A stretch of DNA of 64,000 bases, from contig CAYZCW010000004.1 of the NCBI GenBank assembly GCA_964477035.1, forward strand, positions 235,689-299,688, given 5' to 3'. A program made the position numbers and the translations under genes. This document shows, in pieces, positions 33,921-43,323 of this stretch. Every line of letters begins with the position of its first letter. Positions within the stretch are counted from its first letter, which is position 1. Under the pieces are notes generated by a model. The model was not told the origin of the DNA. It saw only the letters and a program-made list of their open reading frames with translations, and made no database searches. Origin of the DNA: SLSG01 sp964477035. Its GTDB lineage: Bacteria > Bacteroidota > Bacteroidia > Bacteroidales > UBA7960.

Positions 33921-36873
33921 ATTCCGGACTTTGCGGTCGCAGCAGGGAGAAAAGAATGTCTGCCGGATGCATGGCCCGTCTGCCCGTGCCGTCCAGGATC
34001 TGCTGGCGGCAGCTGGTGCCCGGGGCGGCGATCAGGGCCTCCTCCGGGGCCTTGCGGATGGCCGGAAACAAGGTCATCTCCCCGATGCGCATGCTCAATT
34101 CGTAATGATCCTTTTCATAGCCGAAAGATCCCGCCATCCCACAACAGCCGCATTCGATTTCTTCGACAGAAGCTCCGCGGGGGATGGACAGGGCCCTGGA
34201 AGAATAACTGCCCGGGGAAAGGGCTTTCTGGTGGCAGTGACTGTGCACGAGGATGCGCACGGGCCGGTCCGTGAAGCAATCGGATGTGATGTGGCCGTTT
34301 TCGTATTCCCGGCAGAGAAACTCTTCCAGGGTCAGGCAGTGGGGGGCCAGTTCCCGTGCCGCTTGCTCAAGTTCGGCGGAAACAAGGTCAGGGTACTCGT
34401 CCCTGAAACCGAGGATGGCTGAAGGCTCCATGCCGACCACGGGCCTGTCCTTGCCGGCCCTGCCGGAAAAAAACCGCACATTCTTTTCTGCCGCTTTCCT
34501 GGCCTTGCCCAGAAGGCCTTTGGATAGCTGGGCCCGGCCACTGGGAGCGCCTCCGGCCACATATACCTGGTAGCCAAGCCTTCTGAGTAATTTCACGGTG
34601 CGGATCCCGGTGAGGCTGTCGTTGTAGTTGGTGAACTCGTCACAAAACAGGTACAGGCTCCGGGGTGGAATCCCCGGATTGGCGGGGGGATTAGGCTGGC
34701 GTTCCGCCCAGTGCTTCAGGGTCGTCTTCCCCAGGCGGGGAAGATCTCTGTGGGGTGTAAAGCCACCCAGGCGGCGGATCAGGGGGGCCGTCATCCATCC
34801 CCCTGCCAGCAGGTTATACAGGGATGGGAACAGGCTGCCGAGGCGGTTCAGCAGGTCGAAGGCCCCCACCAGACGGATCCTTGCAGGGACTCCATTGAGC
34901 AGGTAATGCTGGTAGAGGTATTCCGATTTGTACCTGGCCATGTCCACATTGGAAGGGCATTCCGACAGGCATCCCTTGCAGGACAAACACAGGTCGAGCG
35001 CCTGCATGACCTCCCGGTGCCCGAAGGGGTTCTTCTGGGGGGAATGGCTCAGGTATTCCCTCAGGATGTTTGCCCGCCCGCGGGTGCTTGCCTGTTCTTC
35101 GAGGGTCGCTTGGTAGGAAGGACACATCACCCCCCCCTGGCTGGCCGGTTTGCGGCAATCGCCCGACCCATTGCATTTTTCTATGGCCCGGAGGTAACTG
35201 CCTGCCTGGGGGAACCGGAACAGGGTGTCCAGTTTTTTCACCCGAGCTCCCGGGGGGTAGCGCAGGGAGGTTTTCATCGGGGGAGGGGCGGTAATCTTGC
35301 CGGGGTTGAGCAGGCCGTGCGGGTCCCAGGTGTCCTTGACAGCTCGGAGCAACCGGCTGATGGGCTCACCCAGCACCACGGGGATGAACTCACCCCTCAG
35401 CCGTCCGTCCCCGTGTTCTCCGCTGAGTGATCCCCTGTATTGCTTTACCAACCGGGCCGTCTCAAGGGCCACCTGGTAGAATCGTTCCACATCGGCCGGG
35501 TTTTTCAGGTTGAGAACGGGCCGCAGGTGCAACTCCCCGGTGCCAATGTGCGCATAATACACGCAGTCCAGCTTCAGGCGCGCCAGCAATTCCTGCATGC
35601 CGGCCATGAAAGCGGGCAGGGATTCCGGCAGGACGGCCGTGTCCTCGATGACGGCGACGGGTTTGGCATCTCCCGGCACGTTGGACAACAGCCCCAGTCC
35701 GGCCTTTCTCAGGGCCCACACCCTGCCCATATCCGGTCCGGTCAACAAAGGGAAGTGGGTTCCCAGGCCCTCCCTGCGCAGGTCCTCTTCCATTGCGGCA
35801 GCCCCCGCTGCGACCTCCTCCGTTGTCCCGCCCATGAACTCCACGGCCAGGATGGCCCCGGGATCTCCCTGCAGGAAGAACCGGTTCTCCCGGTGGGCAA
35901 TATGGGTCCTGGTACAGTCCAGAATGACCTTGTCAATCAGTTCGACGGCGGCCGGCTTGTGCCTCAGTGCCACGAGGTTGGCTTCGAATGCCTCCTGCAC
36001 CGTATTGAGGTGAACGCAAACCAGGGCCTTGCAAGGGGGCGGCAGGGGCACCAGGTTCAGCCTGATCCAGGTGAACAGGGCCAGGGTGCCTTCCGATCCG
36101 GCCAGCAGCCGGCAGAAATTGAACGGTTCGTCCGACGAACCAAATACATTGCTTTCGAGCAGCAAGTCAAGGGCGTAGCCCGTATTGCGCCGCCGGAGCC
36201 GGGGATCGGGATACTCCCTTCGGATGACCTCCTGCATGGATTTGTCCGACAAGGCTTCGAATGCCTGCCGGTAGATGGCGTTCTCCAGGCTGTTGCCCAC
36301 GCATTTTTTGCGGAACCCTTCATTGTCGAGCGGCCCAAACACCACCTCGGACCCATCCGACAACAGGGCCCCCACCTCCAGGGTGTGGTCCCGGGTGCTT
36401 CCGTAAACCAGGCTGTGGGAACCGCAGGCGTTGTTGGCCACCATGCCGCCGATCATGCAACGGTTCGAGGTGGACGTCTCCGGACCGAAGAACAGCCCGT
36501 GCGGCCGCAAAAAATCATTCAGCTCGTCCAGCACCACCCCGGGCTCCACCTTCACCCAGCCTTCTTCTGTATTGATATCAAGGATGCGGTTGAGGTGGCG
36601 CGAAAAGTCTACCACGAGGCCGCTTCCCACCACCTGCCCGGCCAGGGAGGTGCCGGCCGTGCGCGGGATGATGGGGAGGCGGTGTTCCCTGCAGAAGGAC
36701 AGGATGTGGTGCAGGTCGGCCACCGAACGGGGACGGCAGACCGCCGTGGGAACCTCTCTGTACACGGAGGCATCCGTGGCATAAAGCAACCTGTCTGGCA
36801 TATCCGACAACAGCTCACCCTCCAGCCGGCCGGCCAGGTCGTCAAAAGGGAGGACTGGGTGGAAAGGCGTCAT
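33919..36873 (-). CDS. FAD-linked oxidase / FeS protein, D-lactate dehydrogenase type (YdiJ-like)
   Basis: 984 residues, one chain with three parts. First, a PCMH-type FAD domain (VCRPRSVADLHHILSFC, IPRTAGTSLAGQVVGSGLVVD, GGMVANNACGSHSLVYGSTRD) and the FAD-oxidase C-terminal domain (HIGTGELHLRP, GSLSGEHGDGRLRGEF). Next, a ferredoxin-like region with two cysteine clusters, CNGSGDCRK..CPSY and LCLSCKGCLSECPSNVDMAR. Last, a CCG-type heterodisulfide-reductase-like domain (HSHCHQKAL, ECGCCGMAGSFGYEKDHYE). It likely oxidises D-lactate or another 2-hydroxy acid and passes electrons to the quinone pool. It follows a small membrane protein gene by 13 bases on the same strand. Confidence 0.92.
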   Translation of the reverse strand: MTPFHPVLPFDDLAGRLEGELLSDMPDRLLYATDASVYREVPTAVCRPRSVADLHHILSFCREHRLPIIPRTAGTSLAGQVVGSGLVVDFSRHLNRILDINTEEGWVKVEPGVVLDELNDFLRPHGLFFGPETSTSNRCMIGGMVANNACGSHSLVYGSTRDHTLEVGALLSDGSEVVFGPLDNEGFRKKCVGNSLENAIYRQAFEALSDKSMQEVIRREYPDPRLRRRNTGYALDLLLESNVFGSSDEPFNFCRLLAGSEGTLALFTWIRLNLVPLPPPCKALVCVHLNTVQEAFEANLVALRHKPAAVELIDKVILDCTRTHIAHRENRFFLQGDPGAILAVEFMGGTTEEVAAGAAAMEEDLRREGLGTHFPLLTGPDMGRVWALRKAGLGLLSNVPGDAKPVAVIEDTAVLPESLPAFMAGMQELLARLKLDCVYYAHIGTGELHLRPVLNLKNPADVERFYQVALETARLVKQYRGSLSGEHGDGRLRGEFIPVVLGEPISRLLRAVKDTWDPHGLLNPGKITAPPPMKTSLRYPPGARVKKLDTLFRFPQAGSYLRAIEKCNGSGDCRKPASQGGVMCPSYQATLEEQASTRGRANILREYLSHSPQKNPFGHREVMQALDLCLSCKGCLSECPSNVDMARYKSEYLYQHYLLNGVPARIRLVGAFDLLNRLGSLFPSLYNLLAGGWMTAPLIRRLGGFTPHRDLPRLGKTTLKHWAERQPNPPANPGIPPRSLYLFCDEFTNYNDSLTGIRTVKLLRRLGYQVYVAGGAPSGRAQLSKGLLGKARKAAEKNVRFFSGRAGKDRPVVGMEPSAILGFRDEYPDLVSAELEQAARELAPHCLTLEEFLCREYENGHITSDCFTDRPVRILVHSHCHQKALSPGSYSSRALSIPRGASVEEIECGCCGMAGSFGYEKDHYELSMRIGEMTLFPAIRKAPEEALIAAPGTSCRQQILDGTGRRAMHPADILFSLLRPQSPE

Positions 36874-36886
36874 CAGGCAAAATGGC

Positions 36887-37342
36887 TCAGGTCCCGGCGG
36901 GGTTCTCCTCCGGGGGGTAAAGAAACAGGTTGCGCAGCATGGCCAGCGTCAGCAGGGGAAATACCACGGTAAACAGGACCCTGATCCAGATCCGGTCGTA
37001 GAGCCCCGACAGGATAAAGAACCAGATCAGGGACAGAAAGACCCCATCCAGAAAAATGATGAGGGTGTTTCCGGGCTCTTTTTTGATCCATGACGGAAAG
37101 GGCAGGACCGGGTGTTTTTCGGCTTTTTCCTTGAGCAGGCGGTAGGTGCACACCACCCAGATCATGGGAAGGACCCATCCCAGGATCCCCCCGGCCAGCT
37201 TCAGATCGAAATGCCCCAGTGCGTAAAGCGAGCCCAGTATCGCCTGACCGTAAACTGCAATGCGGTAATTGGCCTGGCTGCCGGCCGAGGCCTGGATCAG
37301 GGTCTGAAGCAGCTTTCCGGGGACCGGCGGGACAGCAGACAT
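36887..37342 (-). CDS. Hypothetical small membrane protein
   Basis: 151 residues from MSAVPPVPGKLLQTLIQASA. Four hydrophobic segments are visible: about residues 27-45, 49-67, 96-115 and 121-140. A longer reading starts at 37387, but that begins inside the probable -7 box (37385-37392). No family recognised. The 13-base gap to the oxidoreductase gene suggests co-transcription; a membrane-anchor or quinone-linked role for the oxidoreductase is only a guess. Confidence 0.65.
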   Translation of the reverse strand: MSAVPPVPGKLLQTLIQASAGSQANYRIAVYGQAILGSLYALGHFDLKLAGGILGWVLPMIWVVCTYRLLKEKAEKHPVLPFPSWIKKEPGNTLIIFLDGVFLSLIWFFILSGLYDRIWIRVLFTVVFPLLTLAMLRNLFLYPPEENPAGT

Positions 37343-37384
37343 GGCGGGCTGATAAATACTGTGCGGGCTTATGCCAAAACAATC

Positions 37385-37392
37385 CAAAAATA
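37385..37392 (-). promoter_or_regulatory. -7 box for the small membrane protein / oxidoreductase unit
   Basis: Minus strand reads TATTTTTG, 42 bases before the chosen ATG at 37342. The -33 box is not clear. Confidence 0.5.
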
Positions 37393-37450
37393 CACTTAAT
37401 TTGCAAATGCGGAATTGTTCCCCGCAAGCATCCGAACCAAAACCATCACA

Positions 37451-38830
37451 ATGGAGAAAAAATTCATCATCAGAACAGGCCGGCCGCTTTTGGCCCTGTT
37501 GTTTGTTACGGCCTTCCTTTCCGCTTTTTCAAATGAAAACCAGGAGCCTTCCACAGACGGTGGAGGCGGGGTGGTCAAGACCGGATGGACCTTCGGAGCC
37601 CTGCCCGCCATCTCCTACAATTCCGATCTGGGTTTCCAGTACGGGGCCCTGATCAACCTGTACTATTTCGGGGACGGGACCACGTATCCCAAATACATGC
37701 ACTCACTCTACGGGGAGGTGTCGCGTTACACCAAGGGCAGCGGCATCAACCGGATGTTCTATGACTCCGAGTACCTGATCCCGGGAATCCGGATCACCTC
37801 CGATCTGAGCCTGCTGACGGAAAAGGCCCTCGACTTTTATGGGTTCAATGGCTATGAAGCCCCCTACCATGCTGCTTTTGAGGATGAAGAGGATCCGGAT
37901 TATATCTCGCGCATGTTTTACCGGCACGACCGGCAGATGTTCCGCTTCACGACCGACTTCCAGGGAGGCATCATCGGTAGGGAGTTCAGATGGATTGCCG
38001 GGTTCGGCTTGCTGCACAACCGGGTGGGTCCGGTCGATGTCCAGTCGCTCAACGAAGGCAAGGATGAGGTGGACAAACTGCCTGAGGTCCCCGGTCTGTA
38101 TGACAAATACGTGGAATGGGGATTGATCGGGGAGGAGGAGAAAGACGGGGGCTGGACCAACCACCTGAAGCTGGGTCTGGTCTATGACACCCGCGATTTT
38201 GAACCGCACCCCATGCGGGGTGTATGGAGCGAGGTGGTGCTTTTTGTGGCCCCGGCCTTCCTGGGCAACGGAGACTTTGGCTATACCAAGCTGTCGGCCA
38301 CCCACCGGCAGTACTTTACCCTGGTCGAGGACAAGCTGTCCCTGGCCTACCGGGTGAACTACCAGGGCACCCTGGGCGGCACGGTGCCGTTTTACATGCA
38401 GCCTTACATGATCTCGTCCTTTTCGGCTTCTTCCAATACCGACGGACTGGGCGGTTCCAAGACCGTCCGGGGCATGTTGCGCAACCGGGTGGTCGGGGAT
38501 GCCTTCGTGTTCGGCAATGCCGAGCTCCGGTGGAAGTTCCTCAGCACCGTGTTGTTCAATCAAGACATCTACCTGGCAATGAATGCTTTCCTGGATGCTG
38601 GACAGGTGGTCGGGAAGATCGACCTGCCCGTCCTTCTGGGGGCCGACCGCCCGATCATACCGGAGCGGCTTGCCCCCGGGCAGGAGGAGGAAGGCCTGCA
38701 CACGACCGTCGGGGCGGGACTGAAGGTGGTGATGAACCGCAACTTCATCGTGTCGGCAGATTTTGGCAAGGCCCTGGATGAACGGGACGGGGGCAGCGGG
38801 TTGTACATCGGACTGAATTTCCTGTTCTAG
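37451..38830 (+). CDS. BamA/TamA (Omp85) family outer-membrane barrel without POTRA domains
   Basis: 459 residues: signal peptide (LLALLFVTAFLSAFSNE), a short linker, then a barrel with alternating aromatic strands and the C-terminal GLYIGLNFLF ending in Phe, the outer-membrane assembly signal. GLVYDTRDFEPHPMRGVWSEV and SKTVRGMLRNRVVGDAFVFGNAELRWKF are the Omp85 surface-antigen features, including the RG(Y/M)-type barrel-lock motif (VRGML). No POTRA repeats, so it is not BamA itself; related small barrels occur widely in Bacteroidota with unknown cargo. Start 37451 gives a clean signal peptide; the 12 upstream in-frame residues are unlikely to be used. Confidence 0.82.
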   Translation: MEKKFIIRTGRPLLALLFVTAFLSAFSNENQEPSTDGGGGVVKTGWTFGALPAISYNSDLGFQYGALINLYYFGDGTTYPKYMHSLYGEVSRYTKGSGINRMFYDSEYLIPGIRITSDLSLLTEKALDFYGFNGYEAPYHAAFEDEEDPDYISRMFYRHDRQMFRFTTDFQGGIIGREFRWIAGFGLLHNRVGPVDVQSLNEGKDEVDKLPEVPGLYDKYVEWGLIGEEEKDGGWTNHLKLGLVYDTRDFEPHPMRGVWSEVVLFVAPAFLGNGDFGYTKLSATHRQYFTLVEDKLSLAYRVNYQGTLGGTVPFYMQPYMISSFSASSNTDGLGGSKTVRGMLRNRVVGDAFVFGNAELRWKFLSTVLFNQDIYLAMNAFLDAGQVVGKIDLPVLLGADRPIIPERLAPGQEEEGLHTTVGAGLKVVMNRNFIVSADFGKALDERDGGSGLYIGLNFLF

Positions 38831-38850
38831 CCTGGTTCCCGCAGATTGCT

Positions 38851-38858
38851 TACCTTTG
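38851..38858 (+). promoter_or_regulatory. -7 box for the LolD-like ATPase gene
   Basis: TACCTTTG, full match, 54 bases before the ATG at 38913. Confidence 0.55.
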
Positions 38859-38912
38859 CGCTCCGGGCAGTCCGCCTGCTGCGGCCCTTGCCGCATGCCA
38901 AACTGATGCGTC

Positions 38913-39566
38913 ATGATGATACGGGCAGAGAACATCCACAAGTCCTACGGCAGCCTGAAGGTCCTCCGTGGCATCAGCCTGGCCATTGAGCCCGGTGAGA
39001 TCGTATCGGTCGTCGGGGCTTCCGGTGCGGGCAAGACCACCCTGTTGCAGATTCTCGGGACCCTCGACCACTTCGATGCCGGCAGGGTGCTGATCAACGG
39101 CCGCGACATCACGGGCCTGTCCGACAACCAGCTGTCTGCCTTCCGCAACCGGCATATTGGTTTTGTCTTTCAGTTCCACCACCTGCTGCCCGAGTTCACC
39201 GCCCTGGAGAATGTGTGCATTCCGGCCTTTATCGCCGGCCGAAGCCGTCAGGAAGCCACGGGGCAGGCCCGGGAGCTGCTGGAGATGCTGGGTTTGTCCG
39301 GGCGGCTTGATCACAAGCCCAATGAATTGTCGGGAGGGGAGCAGCAGCGTGTGGCCGTGGCCCGGGCCCTGGTAAACCAACCGGCGGTGGTGCTGGCCGA
39401 CGAACCCAGCGGCAACCTGGACTCCCATAACTCCAGGGAGTTGCATGAATTGTTCTTTACCCTGAGGGAGAAACTGGGTCAGGCCTTTGTGATCGTGACC
39501 CACAACCATGAACTGGCCGCCATGGCCGACCGCAAACTCACCATCGTGGACGGCAGGATCGGCTGA
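38913..39566 (+). CDS. ABC transporter ATP-binding protein, LolD/MacB type
   Basis: 217 residues. Walker A GASGAGKTTLLQILGTLD (about residues 37-54), Q-loop FVFQFHHLLPEFTALENV, signature LSGGEQQRVAVARAL, Walker B VVLADEPSGNLD, and H-loop VTHNHELAAMADR. The HHLLPEFTALENV segment is characteristic of LolD, the ATPase of the lipoprotein-releasing LolCDE complex; MacB-type exporters are the alternative. No permease gene is adjacent, which is usual for lolD in Bacteroidota. ATG at 38916 is an equally possible start (one residue shorter). Confidence 0.9.
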   Translation: MMIRAENIHKSYGSLKVLRGISLAIEPGEIVSVVGASGAGKTTLLQILGTLDHFDAGRVLINGRDITGLSDNQLSAFRNRHIGFVFQFHHLLPEFTALENVCIPAFIAGRSRQEATGQARELLEMLGLSGRLDHKPNELSGGEQQRVAVARALVNQPAVVLADEPSGNLDSHNSRELHELFFTLREKLGQAFVIVTHNHELAAMADRKLTIVDGRIG

Positions 39567-39576
39567 GAGCCTGGCA

Positions 39577-41640
39577 CTATATCCCGGCCATCCCCTCCAG
39601 CTCCCGCTCGCCGATGATGGGGATGCCCAGGGCCTCTGCTTTTTTCCTTTTCTCCGGTCCCATGCCTTCCCCTGCCACGACATAGCTTGTTTTGGAGGAC
39701 ACCGAACCGGTGACCTTTCCCCCGTGCTGTTCGATGAAGGCTTTGATGCCGTCGCGCGAATGGCGTTCAAAGACCCCGCTTACCACGAACGTCTTATCCC
39801 GTAGTGGCAGTAAGCCATCCCGTGTTGCAGGTTCATCCACGGCAAACCGCAGGCCTGCCGCCTTCAGCCGTTGGACCGTTTCGCGGTTTTCGGGCCATGC
39901 AAAATGGGTCAGGATGCTCCGGGCCATTTTCTCCCCCACTTCGTGGACGCCGATCAGTTCTTCGAAAGGGGCCTCCATCAGCCGCTCCATGGTCCCGAAG
40001 TGATGGGCCAGCTTCCTGGCCATGGTTTCTCCCAGGTGGCGGATGCCCAGGGCAAACAGCACCCTTTCGAAGGGCACCTTTTTTGAATTTTCCAGTGCCG
40101 ACAGGATGTTCTCCACCGTTTTTTCCCTGAAGCCAACCTTTCGTGTCCTGCCCGTGTCCGGGTCCTCCATCACTTTTTCCAGCCCGATGAGGTCCTCATA
40201 ATGCAGGTCGTACAGGTCTGCCGCATTGCGGATCAGCCCCTGGCGGATGAGCAGTTCTGTCTTGCCCTGCCCCAGGCTCTCTATGTTCATGGCCCGCCTC
40301 CCGATGAAGTGCTCGATGCGTCCCTGTACCTGGGGGGGGCAGTTCCTGCCGTTGGGGCAGTAGCGGATGGCCCCGCCTTCTTCCCGGATCAGGGCGGTGC
40401 CGCATTCCGGGCAGTGGCTGGCAAACACCACCTTCCGGCTGCCATCCTGACGTCCGGAGGCATCCACCCCCACGACCTTTGGAATGATATCGCCCCCCTT
40501 CTCCACGAACACCGTGTCCTGGAAATGGAGGTCCAGGTCCTCCATATAGCTTTCGTTATACAGGGAAGCCCGTTTGACCGTGGTACCGGCCACCGGAACG
40601 GGTTGCAGCACGGCCACAGGGGTGACGGCCCCCGTGCGTCCCACCTGGAAAAGGACGTCCAGCAGCCGGGTGACCGCCTGTTCTGCACGGAACTTATAGG
40701 AAATGGCCCAGCGTGGAAACTTGCTCGTGAAGCCCAGCCGTTCCTGCTGCTCATAGCGGTCCACCTTGATGACGACCCCGTCTATGTCGTAAGGCAGTTC
40801 GCTGCGCCTGTGTTCATATTCCTCCACATAGGCGAAGACTTCTTCGATCGTGGGGCATTGCCGGGTGTGGGGGCTGACCCTGAAGCCCCAGGATGCCAGG
40901 GTGGCGAGGCCTTCGAAATGGCTTTTTTCCGGCAGGCCGTCTCCCAGGAGGGCGTATACATAACAATCCAGCCGGCGTTTCGCCACCAGGGCTGAATCCT
41001 GCATCTTCAGGCTGCCGGCCGCTGCGTTACGCGGATTGGCGAACAGGGGCTCCCCGGCGGCTTCTTTCTCGGCATTGAGCCCGATGAAGCTCTCATGGGG
41101 CATATAAACCTCCCCGCGCACTTCGAAAACGGGTGGCAGTCCGGGCCGGTTGATCACCAGGGGGATGCTCCGTATGGTCCGGATATTGGCGGTCACTTCA
41201 TCGCCCTGCACCCCGTCCCCCCGGGTCACCGCCCGCAACAGCCGTCCTCCTTCATAGGTCAGGCCGATGGCCACCCCGTCGAACTTCAGTTCGCAGACGT
41301 AGTCAACAGGCTCTTCCAGGGTTTTGCGCACCCGCTGGTCAAACCCGCGGAGTTCCTCTCTGCTGTATGTGTTCCCCAGCGACAACATGGGATATCGGTG
41401 GGCCACCACCGGGAACTTTTTGGTGACCTGGCCGCCCACGCGCTGGCTGGGGGAGTTCTCATCGAGCAGCCCGGGGTATTCTTTCTCCAGGGCGATGAGC
41501 TCCTCCATCAGCCTGTCATATTCAAAATCGCTGATGATGGGCCGGGCAAGTACGTAATACCTGTGGTTGTGTTCGTTGATCAGCCGGGTCAGTTCCAGCA
41601 CCCGTTCTCTGGCCTGTTCCGGGCCGGTGGTTGTCACCAT
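39577..41640 (-). CDS. ligA: NAD-dependent DNA ligase
   Basis: 687 residues, normal for LigA. Ia domain at the N-terminus (INEHNHRYYVLARPIISDFEYDRL), adenylation domain with the nucleotidyl lysine in CELKFDGVAIGL (about residue 121), OB fold, the four-cysteine zinc finger (CPECGTAL ... RYCPNGRNCP), helix-hairpin-helix repeats, and a C-terminal BRCT domain (KTFVVSGVFERHSRDGIKAF). Joins nicks in replication and repair using NAD. Start codon overlaps the Usp gene stop (TAATG), so it is the third gene of an HD-Usp-ligA unit. Confidence 0.97.
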   Translation of the reverse strand: MVTTTGPEQARERVLELTRLINEHNHRYYVLARPIISDFEYDRLMEELIALEKEYPGLLDENSPSQRVGGQVTKKFPVVAHRYPMLSLGNTYSREELRGFDQRVRKTLEEPVDYVCELKFDGVAIGLTYEGGRLLRAVTRGDGVQGDEVTANIRTIRSIPLVINRPGLPPVFEVRGEVYMPHESFIGLNAEKEAAGEPLFANPRNAAAGSLKMQDSALVAKRRLDCYVYALLGDGLPEKSHFEGLATLASWGFRVSPHTRQCPTIEEVFAYVEEYEHRRSELPYDIDGVVIKVDRYEQQERLGFTSKFPRWAISYKFRAEQAVTRLLDVLFQVGRTGAVTPVAVLQPVPVAGTTVKRASLYNESYMEDLDLHFQDTVFVEKGGDIIPKVVGVDASGRQDGSRKVVFASHCPECGTALIREEGGAIRYCPNGRNCPPQVQGRIEHFIGRRAMNIESLGQGKTELLIRQGLIRNAADLYDLHYEDLIGLEKVMEDPDTGRTRKVGFREKTVENILSALENSKKVPFERVLFALGIRHLGETMARKLAHHFGTMERLMEAPFEELIGVHEVGEKMARSILTHFAWPENRETVQRLKAAGLRFAVDEPATRDGLLPLRDKTFVVSGVFERHSRDGIKAFIEQHGGKVTGSVSSKTSYVVAGEGMGPEKRKKAEALGIPIIGERELEGMAGI

Positions 41641-42494
41641 TAGAGTCCGCCAATAATCAGGTTAAGGTCCTTGGAGTTGATGCAGAGGACCGGGATTTTC
41701 TCTTCGTTATAAATGATCTTCTCGTCGGATGAGCCGAACAGCGCCCAGCTGATCTTGCTGGGGTCGGTCGAAATGATGATGGCATCGGCTTGCTTTTGCC
41801 TGGCAAACGGAATGATCTGCCTGCTGAAAGATTCTCCTTCAGCAGCAAAGGTTTCGGTATGCCGGACCCCATGCTGGTCCATGATCTTGAGTACCTGGTT
41901 CAGGTCTGCCCTGACCTTGGCCTTGAGGGATTTTTCCGACGGGTTGTACACCAGAAGGTGGAAACTGGTTCCGGCCAATTTTCCCAGGTGGTTGGCCCAC
42001 TTCACCTTTTGCTTGGACCCCAGCTCCAGGTCGAGTGGATACACGATGTTCCGGAAGGTGTTCCCTTCGGCCGGCTTCTTGACCGAGAAGACCGGGGAGG
42101 GAGACCGCTTGATGACCTTCAGGGCAAAGCTGCCCAGCAGCCGCTGGATGCCCTTCTTTCCGTGCGTGCCGATAAATACGTACTTTGCCTGGTGCTCCCT
42201 GGCCACCTCGGCGATGGTGGTGAAGATGCTGCCTTCCTTGCTGATCCAGCCAGCCTCCACCGGGGAGGCCGCCTGCACCCGGGTGGCGTCCTCCTGCAGG
42301 CGTTCATCGACCCAGGCAGGCTCCCTGCCCTCCTTGCGGAGTTTCCGGTGGGTTTCCTTGTTGATCACGTGCAGGATCATGACCTTGGCATTGAGTACCC
42401 TGGCAAGGGCCGCTGCATTGTCGATGGCAAAGTCACCCACATGGGTGAAGTCCGTGGCAGCGAGAATGATGTCTTTTTTGGCGGTGGTTTCCAT
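41640..42494 (-). CDS. Universal stress protein, two UspA domains
   Basis: 284 residues. Domain 1 is IILAATDFTHVGDFAIDNAA through FIGTHGKKGIQRLLGSFALKVIKRS; domain 2 begins NIVYPLDLELGSKQKVKWA and has lost the clear glycine loop (STDPSKISWALFGSSDEKII). Similar in layout to the Usp at 15084-15995, so the two are likely paralogues. Stop overlaps the ligA start by one base; preceded by an HD-domain gene (28-base gap). Confidence 0.9.
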   Translation of the reverse strand: METTAKKDIILAATDFTHVGDFAIDNAAALARVLNAKVMILHVINKETHRKLRKEGREPAWVDERLQEDATRVQAASPVEAGWISKEGSIFTTIAEVAREHQAKYVFIGTHGKKGIQRLLGSFALKVIKRSPSPVFSVKKPAEGNTFRNIVYPLDLELGSKQKVKWANHLGKLAGTSFHLLVYNPSEKSLKAKVRADLNQVLKIMDQHGVRHTETFAAEGESFSRQIIPFARQKQADAIIISTDPSKISWALFGSSDEKIIYNEEKIPVLCINSKDLNLIIGGL

Positions 42495-42522
42495 TGATTG
42501 TGGGGTTTAGGATCGATTGCGC

Positions 42523-43182
42523 TTACTGGTGGAAGGATTTGAAGGCGGGATTGGCGGCCAGCACCCTGGCGAACTCCTCAATGCTCCTGGGATCGTCGTA
42601 AATGGCCAGGAGTTTTTCAATCTTGACCTTGTTTTTCTTCTTTTTCTCATCCCGGAGTTTCCGTGCACTGGCCGTGAAATAGTCATGCTCCAGAAAAAAC
42701 AGGTACTGCCTTGTGTACCATTCCCTGGAGTCGATTACCCGGTCGTGGTTCTTGGTCCACTCCATGTGCAGTTTGTTGGCAATGGAGAAGAAATCGTCCC
42801 TGCCAATGTAATCCAGGTCTGCATCACAAAGGATCATGCCCAGTTGATCATCCGGCTCCTGGGGAATGGCGGTGGCCATGATCAGCCTGCAGACGGCATC
42901 GATCTGCTGCCCTGAGTAATGAAAGGCTGGCAAAGATTTCCTGGCATAGGAGCAGGCCAGGTGTTCGTTGTCGTCATAGGCCCACAGGTAGCCTGCGTCA
43001 TGAAACAGGGCGGCGGTTTTCAACATGGCAAGGTCCGTCCCGTTGACACCTTCCCCGGCCGCGAGCTGATCGACCGAGGCCATCACATCCAGGGTATGTT
43101 CCACATTATGGTAATAAAGGGAAGGGTGCAGGTCCTGCTCCAGTTTGTCAAGCACCATCCCTTTTACTCTTTCGAATTCCAT
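42523..43182 (-). CDS. HD domain phosphohydrolase
   Basis: 219 residues. HD superfamily metal ligands are visible as H in YYHNVEHTLDVM (about residues 24-30), the HD pair in AALFHDAGYL (about 60-62) and a later Asp in LCDADLDYIG (about 118). The remainder is helical and lysine-rich near the C-terminus (DEKKKKNKVKIEKL). In Bacteroidota similar HD modules are sometimes fused to cyclase or adenylyl-binding domains, suggesting cyclic-nucleotide or nucleotide hydrolysis; the substrate is unknown. First gene of the HD-Usp-ligA unit. Confidence 0.85.
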   Translation of the reverse strand: MEFERVKGMVLDKLEQDLHPSLYYHNVEHTLDVMASVDQLAAGEGVNGTDLAMLKTAALFHDAGYLWAYDDNEHLACSYARKSLPAFHYSGQQIDAVCRLIMATAIPQEPDDQLGMILCDADLDYIGRDDFFSIANKLHMEWTKNHDRVIDSREWYTRQYLFFLEHDYFTASARKLRDEKKKKNKVKIEKLLAIYDDPRSIEEFARVLAANPAFKSFHQ

Positions 43183-43225
43183 GGGTCAAGGTGTTTCTCC
43201 GGTGCCGCAAGGCGGATTCGCTTAC

Positions 43226-43256
43226 CAAATATCGGAATCTTTCCGCTACGGGCAAA
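43226..43256 (-). promoter_or_regulatory. Probable promoter of the HD-Usp-ligA unit
   Basis: On the minus strand TTTG (complement of 43253-43256), 19 bases, then GATATTTG (complement of 43226-43233), one mismatch from the -7 consensus; ATG 43182 is 43 bases downstream. Confidence 0.5.
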
Positions 43257-43323
43257 CAGGAGGCATAAAAAAGCTGTTCATAAGGGAGTTTCCGGCCCTT
43301 ATTGAACGATGGTTTCATGCCGT

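Noticed and set aside
35440..36972. 510-residue plus-strand open reading
   Set aside because: Antisense to the FAD/FeS oxidoreductase.
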